From positions 62,001 to 126,000 of the forward strand of contig CAZMTA010000007.1 in NCBI GenBank assembly GCA_964569085.1: a stretch of DNA of 64,000 nucleotides. Direction: 5' to 3'. A model generated the notes under the pieces. That model saw nothing but the letters and a program-made list of their open reading frames with translations, searched no databases and was not told the DNA's origin. This DNA comes from JAJCZZ01 sp964569085. GTDB taxonomy: Bacteria > Gemmatimonadota > Gemmatimonadetes > Longimicrobiales > Gaopeijiaceae. Below are positions 42,873 to 51,599 of this stretch, piece by piece. The first letter of the stretch is position 1. Each line of letters opens with the position of its first letter. A program made the position numbers and the translations under genes.

Positions 42873-43799
42873 TCAGCTTCCGTCGGCTCCGGCCTCCCGG
42901 GCGCGGCTCCGGGCCACCGCCACCACGCCGCCCACGACCACCGCCAGGCCGAGCCAGCCCGCAGGCTCGAGGCCCTGGCCCAGGAGGAGCGTGGCCAGGA
43001 GGGCGGCCACCACGGGCTCGACGGTGCTGGCGATGCTGACCCGGCTCGCCTCCAGCCGGCGGAGGGCGTCGAAGAAGAGGAGCTGGGCCGCGGTGATGGT
43101 GAGGAGCCCGTAGACGGCCACCAGCGCCCACGCGCCCCCGGTGCCGGGGAGCGTCAGGGGTCCGGTGGCGACCGGGACCGCCACGGCCAGGACGACGCAC
43201 GACCCCACCGTGCTCCACGTGACCGTGGCGAGGCTCCCCCAGCGGGGCGCGGCGAAGCGCCCGAAGAGGGTGTAGCCGGCGTAGCCCGCGGCGGCCAGGA
43301 CGCCCCACCCCACGCCCGCGGACCCGAAGGCCGGCGTGACGGTCTCGGCCCCCCAGACGGAAAGCCACACGCCGGCCACCACCAGGGCGGCCAGCGCCAC
43401 CCGCCCGCGGGTCGGCCACTCGCCGAGGAGGGGCCCCGCCGTGGCCACCACCAGGGCCGGGGCCAGGTAGAGGAGGGCCACGGTGGAGGGCACGCCCACG
43501 GCGTCGGTGGAGAGCTGGTAGGCGAGCTGGAAGACGGCCATGATCGCCCCGCCGCCCACCGCCAGGACCAGGAGGCCCCGGGCGTCGGTCCGCCCTCGCC
43601 CGCGGCTCAGGAGGAGCCAGGCCAGGAGCGCGATGCCTCCGGCCAGGGGCCGGAGGAGGGCCAGCGACTCGGGCGGCACGCCCCGCCGGAAGAGGTGGAC
43701 GCTGAAGATGCCCGACGAGCCCCACAGGGTCGCGGCGCCGAGCGCCTCCACCAGGCCCAGGAGCTCGTCGCGACGACCCTCCCGGGATGCAGCGCTCAC
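42873..43799 (-). CDS. EamA/DMT-family transporter
   Basis: The 308-residue protein has ten hydrophobic helices in two EamA repeats (GAATLWGSSGIFSVHLFRRG at the start; WGVLAAAGYAGYTLFGRF at the second repeat), the pattern of drug/metabolite efflux carriers. Substrate is unknown. Its GTG start overlaps the stop of the DUF420/CtaM gene upstream by 4 nt, so it is translationally coupled to the heme A assembly genes. Confidence 0.85.
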   Translation of the reverse strand: MSAASREGRRDELLGLVEALGAATLWGSSGIFSVHLFRRGVPPESLALLRPLAGGIALLAWLLLSRGRGRTDARGLLVLAVGGGAIMAVFQLAYQLSTDAVGVPSTVALLYLAPALVVATAGPLLGEWPTRGRVALAALVVAGVWLSVWGAETVTPAFGSAGVGWGVLAAAGYAGYTLFGRFAAPRWGSLATVTWSTVGSCVVLAVAVPVATGPLTLPGTGGAWALVAVYGLLTITAAQLLFFDALRRLEASRVSIASTVEPVVAALLATLLLGQGLEPAGWLGLAVVVGGVVAVARSRAREAGADGS

Positions 43800-44233
43800 C
43801 GGTAGCCGTACACCTGGTAGAGGAGGAGGTAGACCACCAGCCCGGTCACCGAGACGTACGCCCAGATGGGGAAGGTCCAGCGGGCCAGGCGGGCGTGGGC
43901 CCGGAAGCGTCGCTTCCAGGCGAGCCAGAGGAGGCGGAGGACCAGGGGCACCACCGCCACCGCCAGCACCATGTGGGAGAAGAGGATCCCGAGGTACAGC
44001 GTGCGGGCTCCGCCCTCGCCGGCGAACTCGTGTGTGCCGGTGAGGGCCACCCGGGTGAGGTAGAACGCCAGGAAGAGCGCCGAGGCGGCCAGCGCCGTGA
44101 GCATGGCGTTGCGGTGGGCCTTCACCTTCCGGGCGCGGATCATGAGCCAGCCCACCCCCAGCGCCACCGCGCTGGTGGCGTTGAGGCAGGCGTTGACGAG
44201 CGCCAGGAGGTCCCCGAGCTGGGTCCGGTCCAT
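43796..44233 (-). CDS. DUF420 / CtaM-type cytochrome oxidase assembly protein
   Basis: The 145-residue membrane protein has four helices and histidines at membrane borders (AHRNAMLTALAASALFLAFY; GTHEFAG; FSHMVLAVAVVP), the pattern of DUF420/CtaM proteins, which assist heme A insertion into cytochrome oxidase. It sits 4 bp after the CtaA gene on the same strand, so it very probably works with it. Its stop overlaps the EamA gene start. Confidence 0.82.
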   Translation of the reverse strand: MDRTQLGDLLALVNACLNATSAVALGVGWLMIRARKVKAHRNAMLTALAASALFLAFYLTRVALTGTHEFAGEGGARTLYLGILFSHMVLAVAVVPLVLRLLWLAWKRRFRAHARLARWTFPIWAYVSVTGLVVYLLLYQVYGYR

Positions 44234-44237
44234 GCGC

Positions 44238-45161
44238 TCAGGGCGTCCGGGCGGGGGCGGCCCGGGGCGGCGCCGCGGCTTCCTCGCCCACCGCTCCGCG
44301 CCGGGCCATGGCCGCGACGTGGACGAGGACCACGAGGAGGCCCGCGGCCACCAGGGTGTGGAGGGAGACCGGCACCACGGCCAGCCCCTCCAGCACCGAG
44401 AGGAAGCCCAGCCCGACCTGGATCAGCACCAGCACGGCGGCCCACGACGCCCAGCTCCGCACCGCCCCGGGGAGCCGCCGACGCCCGGACTGGAGCGCGA
44501 AGGCCAGCACGACCAGCGCCACGGTGATCCCCAGCACCCGGTGGCCGAAGTGGAGGGCCACCATGCCGTTCCCCAGCGGGGGCACGACCCGGCCCAGGCA
44601 GAGGGGGGCGTCGGGGCAGGCCATGCCCGAGTCGGTGTGGCGCACCAGCGCCCCCACCAGCGACTGGAGGTACACCAGGCCCGCGGCGGCCCAGGCCCAC
44701 CGACGGGTGGTGGCCGCCGCGGCGGGGTCCATGCGGTGGTCCTTCGACCACGTCGTGACGGACGCCAGCCAGGCCGCCAGCGCCAGGAAGGCGAAGGCCA
44801 GCCCGAAGTGGGTCGTGGAGACCAGGTCGGGGAGCCGGAAGATGACCGTGAGGCCTCCGAAGACCGACTGGACCAGGAGGAGAGCCATGCCGGCGAGGCT
44901 CGCCCGGAACACCGCGGGGCTCGCGCCCTCCTTCCGGGCCATCCACGTGCCGACGCCCCAGATCAGGAGGAGGCCGCCGGCCCAGAGGCGGTGGAGGTGC
45001 TCCCAGAAGATCCCCCCGGACATCTCGGGGACCATGGTGCCGTAGCAGGTGGGCCAGTCGGGGCAGGCCAGGGAGGACTCGGTGGCGTGGACGACGCTGC
45101 CCAGCCAGAGGAGGGCGAGGGTCCAGAAGACCGAGACGGTGAAGGCACGTCGGTGGAGCAC
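44238..45161 (-). CDS. ctaA: Heme A synthase (COX15/CtaA family)
   Basis: The 307-residue protein has eight hydrophobic helices in two four-helix bundles, each with conserved histidine residues (EHLHRLWAG near residue 55; ALHFGHRVLG near 205). The cysteine-containing loops LACPDWPTCYG and MACPDAPLCLG are characteristic. CtaA oxidises heme O to heme A for aa3-type cytochrome oxidase. GTG 45161 is selected because the first helix begins directly afterwards. The divergent ABC exporter gene starts 112 bp away. Confidence 0.92.
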   Translation of the reverse strand: MLHRRAFTVSVFWTLALLWLGSVVHATESSLACPDWPTCYGTMVPEMSGGIFWEHLHRLWAGGLLLIWGVGTWMARKEGASPAVFRASLAGMALLLVQSVFGGLTVIFRLPDLVSTTHFGLAFAFLALAAWLASVTTWSKDHRMDPAAAATTRRWAWAAAGLVYLQSLVGALVRHTDSGMACPDAPLCLGRVVPPLGNGMVALHFGHRVLGITVALVVLAFALQSGRRRLPGAVRSWASWAAVLVLIQVGLGFLSVLEGLAVVPVSLHTLVAAGLLVVLVHVAAMARRGAVGEEAAAPPRAAPARTP

Positions 45162-45273
45162 GGCGGACTCCGGGTGGGACGGTGGATCGACGGGTCGGGC
45201 GGTACCCCCCACCCCTCCCTGGGTTCGGGCCGCTGGACGGCCCTCGCCCGGGGGGTGGGTTATCTTCCCGACC

Positions 45274-47061
45274 ATGACCGACACCCCGTCCCCCCGGGCC
45301 CGGCCCGCGACCTTCCTGCGCTCCATGGCCCCCCGTGTGGGCCCGTACCGCGGGCGCCTCTGGGCCGGCCTGCTCTGCCTGCTCCTCAGCACCGCCATCG
45401 GCCTCGTCTTCCCCCTGGTCGTCCGGGAGCTCCTGGACGCCGCCTTCCTCGAAGGGGACGGGGGGATGCTCGACGCCATCGCCCTGGGGCTCCTGGCGCT
45501 CTTCGCCGTGCAGGCGGTCCTGAACTTCACCCAGAGCTACCTGGCGGCCTCGGTGTCGGAGCGCGTCGTGGCGGACCTGCGCACCGACCTCTTCGGCCAC
45601 CTGGTGCGGCAGCCCCCGGGATTCTTCGCGGAGCGCCGGGTGGGGGAGCTCTCGTCCCGGCTGGCGTCGGATTCCTCCCTGATCCAGAACGTGCTCCGCT
45701 TCGGGATCCCGGAGCTGGTGCGCCAGGGCCTCTTCCTGGTGGGGGCCCTGGCCCTGGTCACGGCCACCAACCCCCGTCTGACCCTCGTCACCCTCACGGC
45801 CATCCCGGTGGCGGCGGCGGTGGGATGGTTCTTCGGGCGCCGGGTGCGCCGGATGAGCACCTCCATCCAGGACCTCCTGGCCGACGCGGTGGCCCGGGCG
45901 GAGCAGGTCTTCACCCAGATCCGCACCGTCCAGGCGTTCACCCGGGAGACGTGGGAGCGGGACCTCTTCCAGTCGGCCATCGAGCGGACCCGGGACGAGG
46001 GGCTGCGCCGCGGGATCGCCCGCGCCAGCCTGACGGGCGCCGTCACCTTCGCGGCGTTCGGGGCCATCGTGGTCGTCCTCTGGCAGGGGGGCCGCCTGGT
46101 GCTGGCCGGCGAGCTGACCCCGGGCACGCTGGTGGCCTTCCTCCTCTACGCCGTCACCATCGCCGGCGCCATCAGCTCGCTGGCCGGGTTCTACGGCAAC
46201 CTCCAGGAGGCGGCGGGCGCGGCGCAGCGGATCTTCGAGCTGCTGGGCCGGGCGCCCGAGCTGGTGGACCCGCCGGCGCCGCGGGCCCTGCCGCGCCCGC
46301 TCCGGGGCGCCGTCGCCTACCGGGGGGTGACCTTCCGGTACGGACCGGACCTTCCCCGGGTCCTCCACGGCATCGACCTGGCGCTGGAGCCGGGGGAGAC
46401 GGTGGCGCTGGTCGGGAGCTCGGGGGCGGGGAAGAGCACCCTGGCCTCGCTCCTGCCCCGCTTCTGGGACGTGGAGGAGGGCGCGGTGACCGTGGACGGC
46501 GTGGACGTCCGGGACGTGGCGCTGGCGGAGCTCCGGAGCGCCATCGGCATCGTCCCCCAGGAGCCCATGCTGTTCGCCGGGACGGTGCGGGAGAACCTCC
46601 TGTACGGGCGGCTGGACGCCGACGAGGACGAGCTCCTGGCCGCCGCCGAGGCCGCCCACGCCGACGTCTTCATCCGGGACCTCCCCCGGGGCCTGGACGA
46701 GCGGGTCGGGGAACGAGGGGTGACGCTCTCGGCGGGGCAGCGCCAGCGCCTGGCCATCGCCCGGGTCATGCTGGAGCGGCCCCGGATCCTGATCCTGGAC
46801 GAGGCCTCCAGCTCGCTGGACGCCGAGTCGGAGCGCCTGGTGCAGGACGCGCTGGACCGGCTGGTGGCGGACCGGACCACGCTCGTCATCGCCCACCGGC
46901 TCTCGACGGTGATCCGGGCGGACCGGATCCTGGTGCTGGAGGAGGGGCGGATCTCCGACCGGGGCACCCACGCCGAGCTCCTCGAGCGGAGCGCCCTCTA
47001 CCGCCGTCTCTACCAGCGACAGTTCGACGACGCCCTGGCCTCCACCCGGTCGGAGTCGTAG
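45274..47061 (+). CDS. MsbA-like ABC exporter (fused membrane and ATPase domains)
   Basis: The 595-residue half-transporter has six transmembrane helices (about residues 30-300) and an ATPase domain with Walker A GSSGAGKST, signature LSAGQRQRLAIARVM, Walker B ILILDEASSSLD and an H-loop IAHRLSTV. It resembles MsbA and related lipid or drug exporters, working as a homodimer. Note LSAGQ in place of LSGGQ, a common variant. CorA starts 10 bp downstream and may be co-transcribed. Confidence 0.93.
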   Translation: MTDTPSPRARPATFLRSMAPRVGPYRGRLWAGLLCLLLSTAIGLVFPLVVRELLDAAFLEGDGGMLDAIALGLLALFAVQAVLNFTQSYLAASVSERVVADLRTDLFGHLVRQPPGFFAERRVGELSSRLASDSSLIQNVLRFGIPELVRQGLFLVGALALVTATNPRLTLVTLTAIPVAAAVGWFFGRRVRRMSTSIQDLLADAVARAEQVFTQIRTVQAFTRETWERDLFQSAIERTRDEGLRRGIARASLTGAVTFAAFGAIVVVLWQGGRLVLAGELTPGTLVAFLLYAVTIAGAISSLAGFYGNLQEAAGAAQRIFELLGRAPELVDPPAPRALPRPLRGAVAYRGVTFRYGPDLPRVLHGIDLALEPGETVALVGSSGAGKSTLASLLPRFWDVEEGAVTVDGVDVRDVALAELRSAIGIVPQEPMLFAGTVRENLLYGRLDADEDELLAAAEAAHADVFIRDLPRGLDERVGERGVTLSAGQRQRLAIARVMLERPRILILDEASSSLDAESERLVQDALDRLVADRTTLVIAHRLSTVIRADRILVLEEGRISDRGTHAELLERSALYRRLYQRQFDDALASTRSES

Positions 47062-47071
47062 GCTCCGCAGC

Positions 47072-48256
47072 ATGAGCCCCACGCGACGAGAGCTGTTGAG
47101 GATGAAGAAGAGGGAGGGAACGGAGAGCCCCAGGCGCGAGCGCGCCCGGGACATCCTTCCCGACGCCCTGAACCCCCTCCACCAGGTGAAGGTCATGGGC
47201 CGCCTCGTGCGCCGGTCCGTGCGGAAGCCGGGCGCCGCCCCGGGCACCCTGGTGGCGCCCCCCCCGAAGGTGGAGAAGATCCGCCTCCGGTTCTTCGACT
47301 ACGACGAGGGCCGGTGGGAGGAGAACGAGAAGGCCACCATCGAGGACTGCTTCGTCCTCAAGGACCTCCCCACCGTGAGCTGGATCAACGTGGACGGGCT
47401 CCACGACGTGGAGCTGGTGGGGAAGATGGGGGAGTTCTTCAACCTCCACCTCCTGGTCCAGGAGGACATCACCACCCCGGGGCAGCGGGCCAAGGTGGAG
47501 GAGCACGAGCACTACGTGTACGTCGTGATCCCCATGCTGGCGTGGGACGCGGAGCGTCACGAGGTGGTGGAGGAGCAGCTCTCGCTGGTGCTGGGGCGGA
47601 ACTACGTCCTGACCTTCCAGGAGCGGTACGGCGACGTCTTCGCCGGGGTGCGCGAGCGGATCCGCACCGACGGCTCCCGGCTTCGGCAGCGGGGCCCGGA
47701 CTACCTGGCGTACGCGCTCATGGACGCGGCGGTGGACCACTACTACCAGGTCCTGGAGGCCGTGGGCGACGCCACGGAGGCCCTGGAGGAGAAGGTCATG
47801 ATGGACCCCCACGAGGACACCATGCGGGAGCTCCACCACCTGAAGCGCGAGCTCCTGGTGGTGCGCCGCGCCATCTGGCCCCTCCGGGAGACCATCGGCT
47901 CCCTCCAGCGGACCGAGAACCCCCTCGTCACCGAGCGCACCCGGGTCTTCCTGCGGGACGTCTACGACAACGCCGTGCAGGTCCTGGACGCGGTGGAGTC
48001 GCTCCGGGACGTCGTCTCCGGCCTGGTGGACCTCTACCTGTCCATGGTGGGCTTCCGCACCAACGAGGTGATGAAGGTCCTGACCATCATGGCCAGCATC
48101 TTCATCCCGCTGACGTTCATGGCGGGGATCTACGGCATGAACTTCGAGAACATGCCGGAGCTGTCCTGGCCGTGGGGCTACCCGGCCCTGCTCGGCGCCA
48201 TGCTGGCCGTGGGGCTGGGGATGGTCCTCTGGTTCCGGCGGAAGGGCTGGCTGTAG
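47072..48256 (+). CDS. corA: CorA-family Mg2+/Co2+ channel
   Basis: The 394-residue protein has a long cytosolic domain (residues 70-320), including LHLLVQEDITTPGQRAKVEE and VYVVIPMLAWD, and two C-terminal helices with the selectivity loop YGMNFENMPEL between them. The pentameric channel imports magnesium and other divalent cations. The first 65 residues are a basic extension. It converges on the acyl-CoA dehydrogenase gene. Confidence 0.95.
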   Translation: MSPTRRELLRMKKREGTESPRRERARDILPDALNPLHQVKVMGRLVRRSVRKPGAAPGTLVAPPPKVEKIRLRFFDYDEGRWEENEKATIEDCFVLKDLPTVSWINVDGLHDVELVGKMGEFFNLHLLVQEDITTPGQRAKVEEHEHYVYVVIPMLAWDAERHEVVEEQLSLVLGRNYVLTFQERYGDVFAGVRERIRTDGSRLRQRGPDYLAYALMDAAVDHYYQVLEAVGDATEALEEKVMMDPHEDTMRELHHLKRELLVVRRAIWPLRETIGSLQRTENPLVTERTRVFLRDVYDNAVQVLDAVESLRDVVSGLVDLYLSMVGFRTNEVMKVLTIMASIFIPLTFMAGIYGMNFENMPELSWPWGYPALLGAMLAVGLGMVLWFRRKGWL

Positions 48257-48263
48257 CCGCGGC

Positions 48264-50213
48264 TCAACCCGCGGGGACCGGCTCCCCGGTGGAGGCGTCG
48301 TCCCGGCGGTTGGCCGGCTCCTTCTCCCGTCCGGCCAGCGACTCCTCGAGCTTGCGGCGGTAGAGCTCCAGGGAGACCACGCCGTCCTCCAGCCAGGCGA
48401 AGCGCCCGGAGAGCATCTCCTGGGCGACCTGGTAGGTGGCGACGTCGTCGTTGTCGAAGAGCCGGTCGAAGCTGGCCTCGATCCGGCGCCGCGCCTGGCG
48501 GCAGTAGAGGTCGGCCAGCGTCGCGGCGCTCTCCCCCTCGGCTCCGCCCTCCAGCTTCTTCGCCCGCAGGCAGGCCGCGGTCATGACGAAGAGCTCGGCG
48601 CCCACGTCGACCACCCGACCCAGGACGGCCTGGCGCTGCTCCAGCTTGGGGCCGAAGCGCACCATGGCGTGGAAGGTGGCCCGGGCGAGCTTCCGCGACG
48701 TCCGGTCCACGAAGCGCAGGTGTCGGGCCAGCGCCCCGAACTCGCCGTACTTGAAGGCGCTGAAGCCGAGGAAGCGGGACGGGTACCACCAGGCGTAGAA
48801 GAGGCCGGTGCGCACCAGCGCCTTGGCCTTGGCGCCCAGGGAGGCCTTGGGGTCGATGAGATCCCCGGCCACCGAGAGATGCTGGTCCACCGCCTCCCGG
48901 GCGATGAAGAGGCGCATGATCTCCGAGGAGCCCTCGAAGATCGTGTTGATGCGCATGTCCCGGACCCACCGCTCGATGGGGTAGGGAGCCTCGCCGCGGC
49001 GGAGGAGGGAATCGTGGGTCTCGTAGCCCCGTCCGCCGCGCACCTGCATGGCGTCGTTGACCAGCGTCCATCCCGTCTCGGTGCCCCACATCTTGGCGAT
49101 GGCGGCCTCGAGACGGATGTCGAAGTCGCCGGAGTCGGCCATGGCGCCGGTGACGTCCACCACCGACTCCAGGGCGAAGGCGTCGGCGGCCATCTTGCCC
49201 AGCATCTGGGCCACGGCGTCGTGCTTGCCCACGGGGCGGCCCCACTGGACCCGATCCCCGGCCCACTCGCGGCAGAGCTCCAGCGAGCCCTTGGCCGTGG
49301 CGGAGCAGAAGGCGGGAAGCGCGAGCCGGCCCGTGTTCAGGGTGATGAGGGCCAGCTTGAGCCCCTTCCCCTCGCCCCAGACCAGGTTCTCCCTGGGGAC
49401 CTTCACGTCGGTGAAGCGGAGCACCCCGTTGGAGAGGCCGCGCAGCCCCATGAAGTCGCTCTCGTAGACCGTCTCCACGCCCTCCCACGCCGTCTCCACG
49501 ACGAAGGCCGTGATGGGCTTGCGGGAGCGTCCCTCGGGGGCGGGGGTGCGCGCCATGACGATGATGATGTCGGCGCGGGGCCCGTTGGTGCACCAGAGCT
49601 TCTCGCCGTTGAGGACCCAGTGCTCGCCGTCCTCGGAGAGCTCGGCGAAGGTGCTCAGATTGGCGGGGTCCGAGCCCACGTCGGGCTCCGTCAGGGCGAA
49701 GGCCGAGAGCTCGCCCCGGGCCAGGCGGGGGAGGTAGCGCTTCTTCTGCTCCTCGGTCCCGAACTTGATGAGCGGACCGGGGACGCCGATGGACTGGTGG
49801 GCCGACACGTACGCGCCCAGGGAGCCGTCCCGGGAGGCGATGATCTCCAGCGCCTTCATGTAGGAGCGCTGCGAGAGCTCGATGCCGCCGTACTCCCGGG
49901 GGATCTTCATGCCGAAGACGCCCATCTCGGCCAGGTCGTCCAGGACCTTCTGGGGCACGTGGCCCTCGCGGTCGATGGCGTCGCCGTCGATGTGGTCCCG
50001 GGCGTACGCGTGGAGCTCCTCCAGGAAGGGGAGCGCCCGCTCCTGCTCCTCGGGGTCCGGGTCCGGATAGGGGTGGAGGAGGTCCAGGTCGAAGCGGCCC
50101 TCGAAGATGGCGCGGCCGAAGCTGCGCTTCTCCCAGTCCTTCTCTCGTGCGGCCTCGGCGACCTCCCGGGCCTCGGTCTCGCTGGCGTGACGCTTCTGGG
50201 GTGGCTCCGACAT
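48264..50213 (-). CDS. Acyl-CoA dehydrogenase with C-terminal extension (VLCAD-like)
   Basis: The 649-residue flavoenzyme has an acyl-CoA dehydrogenase core (residues about 70-470): SAFALTEPDVGSDPANLSTF and WVLNGEKLWCTNGPRADI in the middle domain, MQVRGGRGYETHDSLLRRGE in the C-terminal domain, and INTIFEGSSEIMRLFIAREA carrying the likely catalytic glutamate. A further C-terminal helical region (470-620) resembles the extension of very-long-chain dehydrogenases, which contacts membranes. It would oxidise long-chain acyl-CoA, passing electrons to ETF. The gene is 59 bp upstream of, and co-directional with, nothing else; the patatin gene lies beyond its start. Confidence 0.93.
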   Translation of the reverse strand: MSEPPQKRHASETEAREVAEAAREKDWEKRSFGRAIFEGRFDLDLLHPYPDPDPEEQERALPFLEELHAYARDHIDGDAIDREGHVPQKVLDDLAEMGVFGMKIPREYGGIELSQRSYMKALEIIASRDGSLGAYVSAHQSIGVPGPLIKFGTEEQKKRYLPRLARGELSAFALTEPDVGSDPANLSTFAELSEDGEHWVLNGEKLWCTNGPRADIIIVMARTPAPEGRSRKPITAFVVETAWEGVETVYESDFMGLRGLSNGVLRFTDVKVPRENLVWGEGKGLKLALITLNTGRLALPAFCSATAKGSLELCREWAGDRVQWGRPVGKHDAVAQMLGKMAADAFALESVVDVTGAMADSGDFDIRLEAAIAKMWGTETGWTLVNDAMQVRGGRGYETHDSLLRRGEAPYPIERWVRDMRINTIFEGSSEIMRLFIAREAVDQHLSVAGDLIDPKASLGAKAKALVRTGLFYAWWYPSRFLGFSAFKYGEFGALARHLRFVDRTSRKLARATFHAMVRFGPKLEQRQAVLGRVVDVGAELFVMTAACLRAKKLEGGAEGESAATLADLYCRQARRRIEASFDRLFDNDDVATYQVAQEMLSGRFAWLEDGVVSLELYRRKLEESLAGREKEPANRRDDASTGEPVPAG

Positions 50214-50272
50214 GGCCGACGTTCTCCTGGTCTCGGTGTCTCGCCGCCCGGCCCGGAGGCCGGCGGCACCCT

Positions 50273-51544
50273 TCAAGCTAACAGGTCGGGGGTGCCCGGG
50301 GTCGGGGCTTCCAGCGTCCCGTCGCCGTCGGCCTCGGGGTCCCCGGTCTCCTCGGCATCGCCCTCCAGGAACCGCGCCAGCTCGTCGGCCTGGGCCTCCG
50401 CGTCCCGCTCCCCGATCTCCATGAGGGCCCGGAGGTAGTCGGGCTGGAACATGACCAGGCTGAGGAAGTCGGGGCTGCGGGTCTCCCGGGTGCCGAGGCC
50501 CCGGGTGAGGAAGCGGAACGCGCCGGGCAGGCGGGGCTCGTAGCGGTCCGCCAGGCGGCCCAGGTCCTCGGACGGCCGCTGGATGAAGAGCCGGACCGGG
50601 CGGAGGCCGTGGCGCTTCTCCTCCGGGAGCTCGGCCAGGAGCTTGTTCAGCCGCTCCAGGCGGAGGGCGTCGTGGTCGAGGAGGTCCAGGAAGATGGAGT
50701 TCATGAGGACGCCCACGACCTGGGCCGGGGGCGGGTAGCCCCGGACCACCGGCTCCTCGGCCTCCAGCACGCTCTTCCGGTGCCGGGTGGAGATGGCGAT
50801 GAGGCGGCGCGCCCCCAGGTGGAGGGCCGGGGACATGGGGGCGGTGAGCCGGATGCCGCCGTCTCCGTACCATCCCCCCTCCAGGCTCACGGCCGGGAAG
50901 AACAGGGGGAGGGCCGCCGAGGCCATGACGTGCTCCACCGTGAGGGTGGTCCGCCGCGAGCGTCGCATGGGCCGCTCCCACTCGCCGATGTCCCGACCCT
51001 GCACCCAGGTGACCGACTGGCCGGTGGTGTAGTTGGAGGTGGAGAGCGCCACGGCCCGGAGTCGGCCGGCGTCCAGGTTGTAGCGGATGCCCGTGAGCTC
51101 CCCGTCCACGCAGTGCATGGCCTCGCTCAGGTACCGCCGCAGCGGGCTGGTGTCCACGAGGCCCCGCACCCGGGGGGCCCCGCCCATGCCGCCGGAGATG
51201 AGCTGGCCGGCCCAGCGCGCCAGGTTCCAGACGAGGGACCGGGAGTCCACCCGGAAGACATCCTCCACCCTCAGGTCGCCCCAGAGGTGGGTGAGCTCGG
51301 AGACCGCCTGGAGGAAGGAGCCGTGGTGGGAGGCGAGGTGGGCCGCGTTGATGGCCCCGGCGGAGACCCCGGTGATGTACGGGATCCGAAGATGCGGGTG
51401 GGTGCGCGCCAGGTGGCGGAGGAAGCCCACCTGGTAGGCGGCCCGGGCGCCGCCCCCGCCCATGACCAGGCCCAGGTCCCCGGGTCCCGGGGACGACGGG
51501 GCGTCGGGAAAGGGCTCGAGGGGGACGAGTGGGGGAACGGTCAT
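50273..51544 (-). CDS. Patatin-like phospholipase
   Basis: The 423-residue protein has the patatin fold: oxyanion-hole GLVMGGGGARAAYQVGFL, nucleophile elbow GVSAGAINAAHL and the catalytic Asp in WYGDGGIRL. It would hydrolyse lipid acyl esters. No signal peptide is present, so it probably acts in the cytoplasm or at the inner membrane face. It lies just upstream of the acyl-CoA dehydrogenase gene on the same strand (60 bp between), so release and oxidation of fatty acids may be linked. Confidence 0.92.
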   Translation of the reverse strand: MTVPPLVPLEPFPDAPSSPGPGDLGLVMGGGGARAAYQVGFLRHLARTHPHLRIPYITGVSAGAINAAHLASHHGSFLQAVSELTHLWGDLRVEDVFRVDSRSLVWNLARWAGQLISGGMGGAPRVRGLVDTSPLRRYLSEAMHCVDGELTGIRYNLDAGRLRAVALSTSNYTTGQSVTWVQGRDIGEWERPMRRSRRTTLTVEHVMASAALPLFFPAVSLEGGWYGDGGIRLTAPMSPALHLGARRLIAISTRHRKSVLEAEEPVVRGYPPPAQVVGVLMNSIFLDLLDHDALRLERLNKLLAELPEEKRHGLRPVRLFIQRPSEDLGRLADRYEPRLPGAFRFLTRGLGTRETRSPDFLSLVMFQPDYLRALMEIGERDAEAQADELARFLEGDAEETGDPEADGDGTLEAPTPGTPDLLA

Positions 51545-51599
51545 GGCGCAGGGGGTGCGGTGGGAACGCGCTGGAAGCTCTGGAGGCCGCCCCGCCCCG

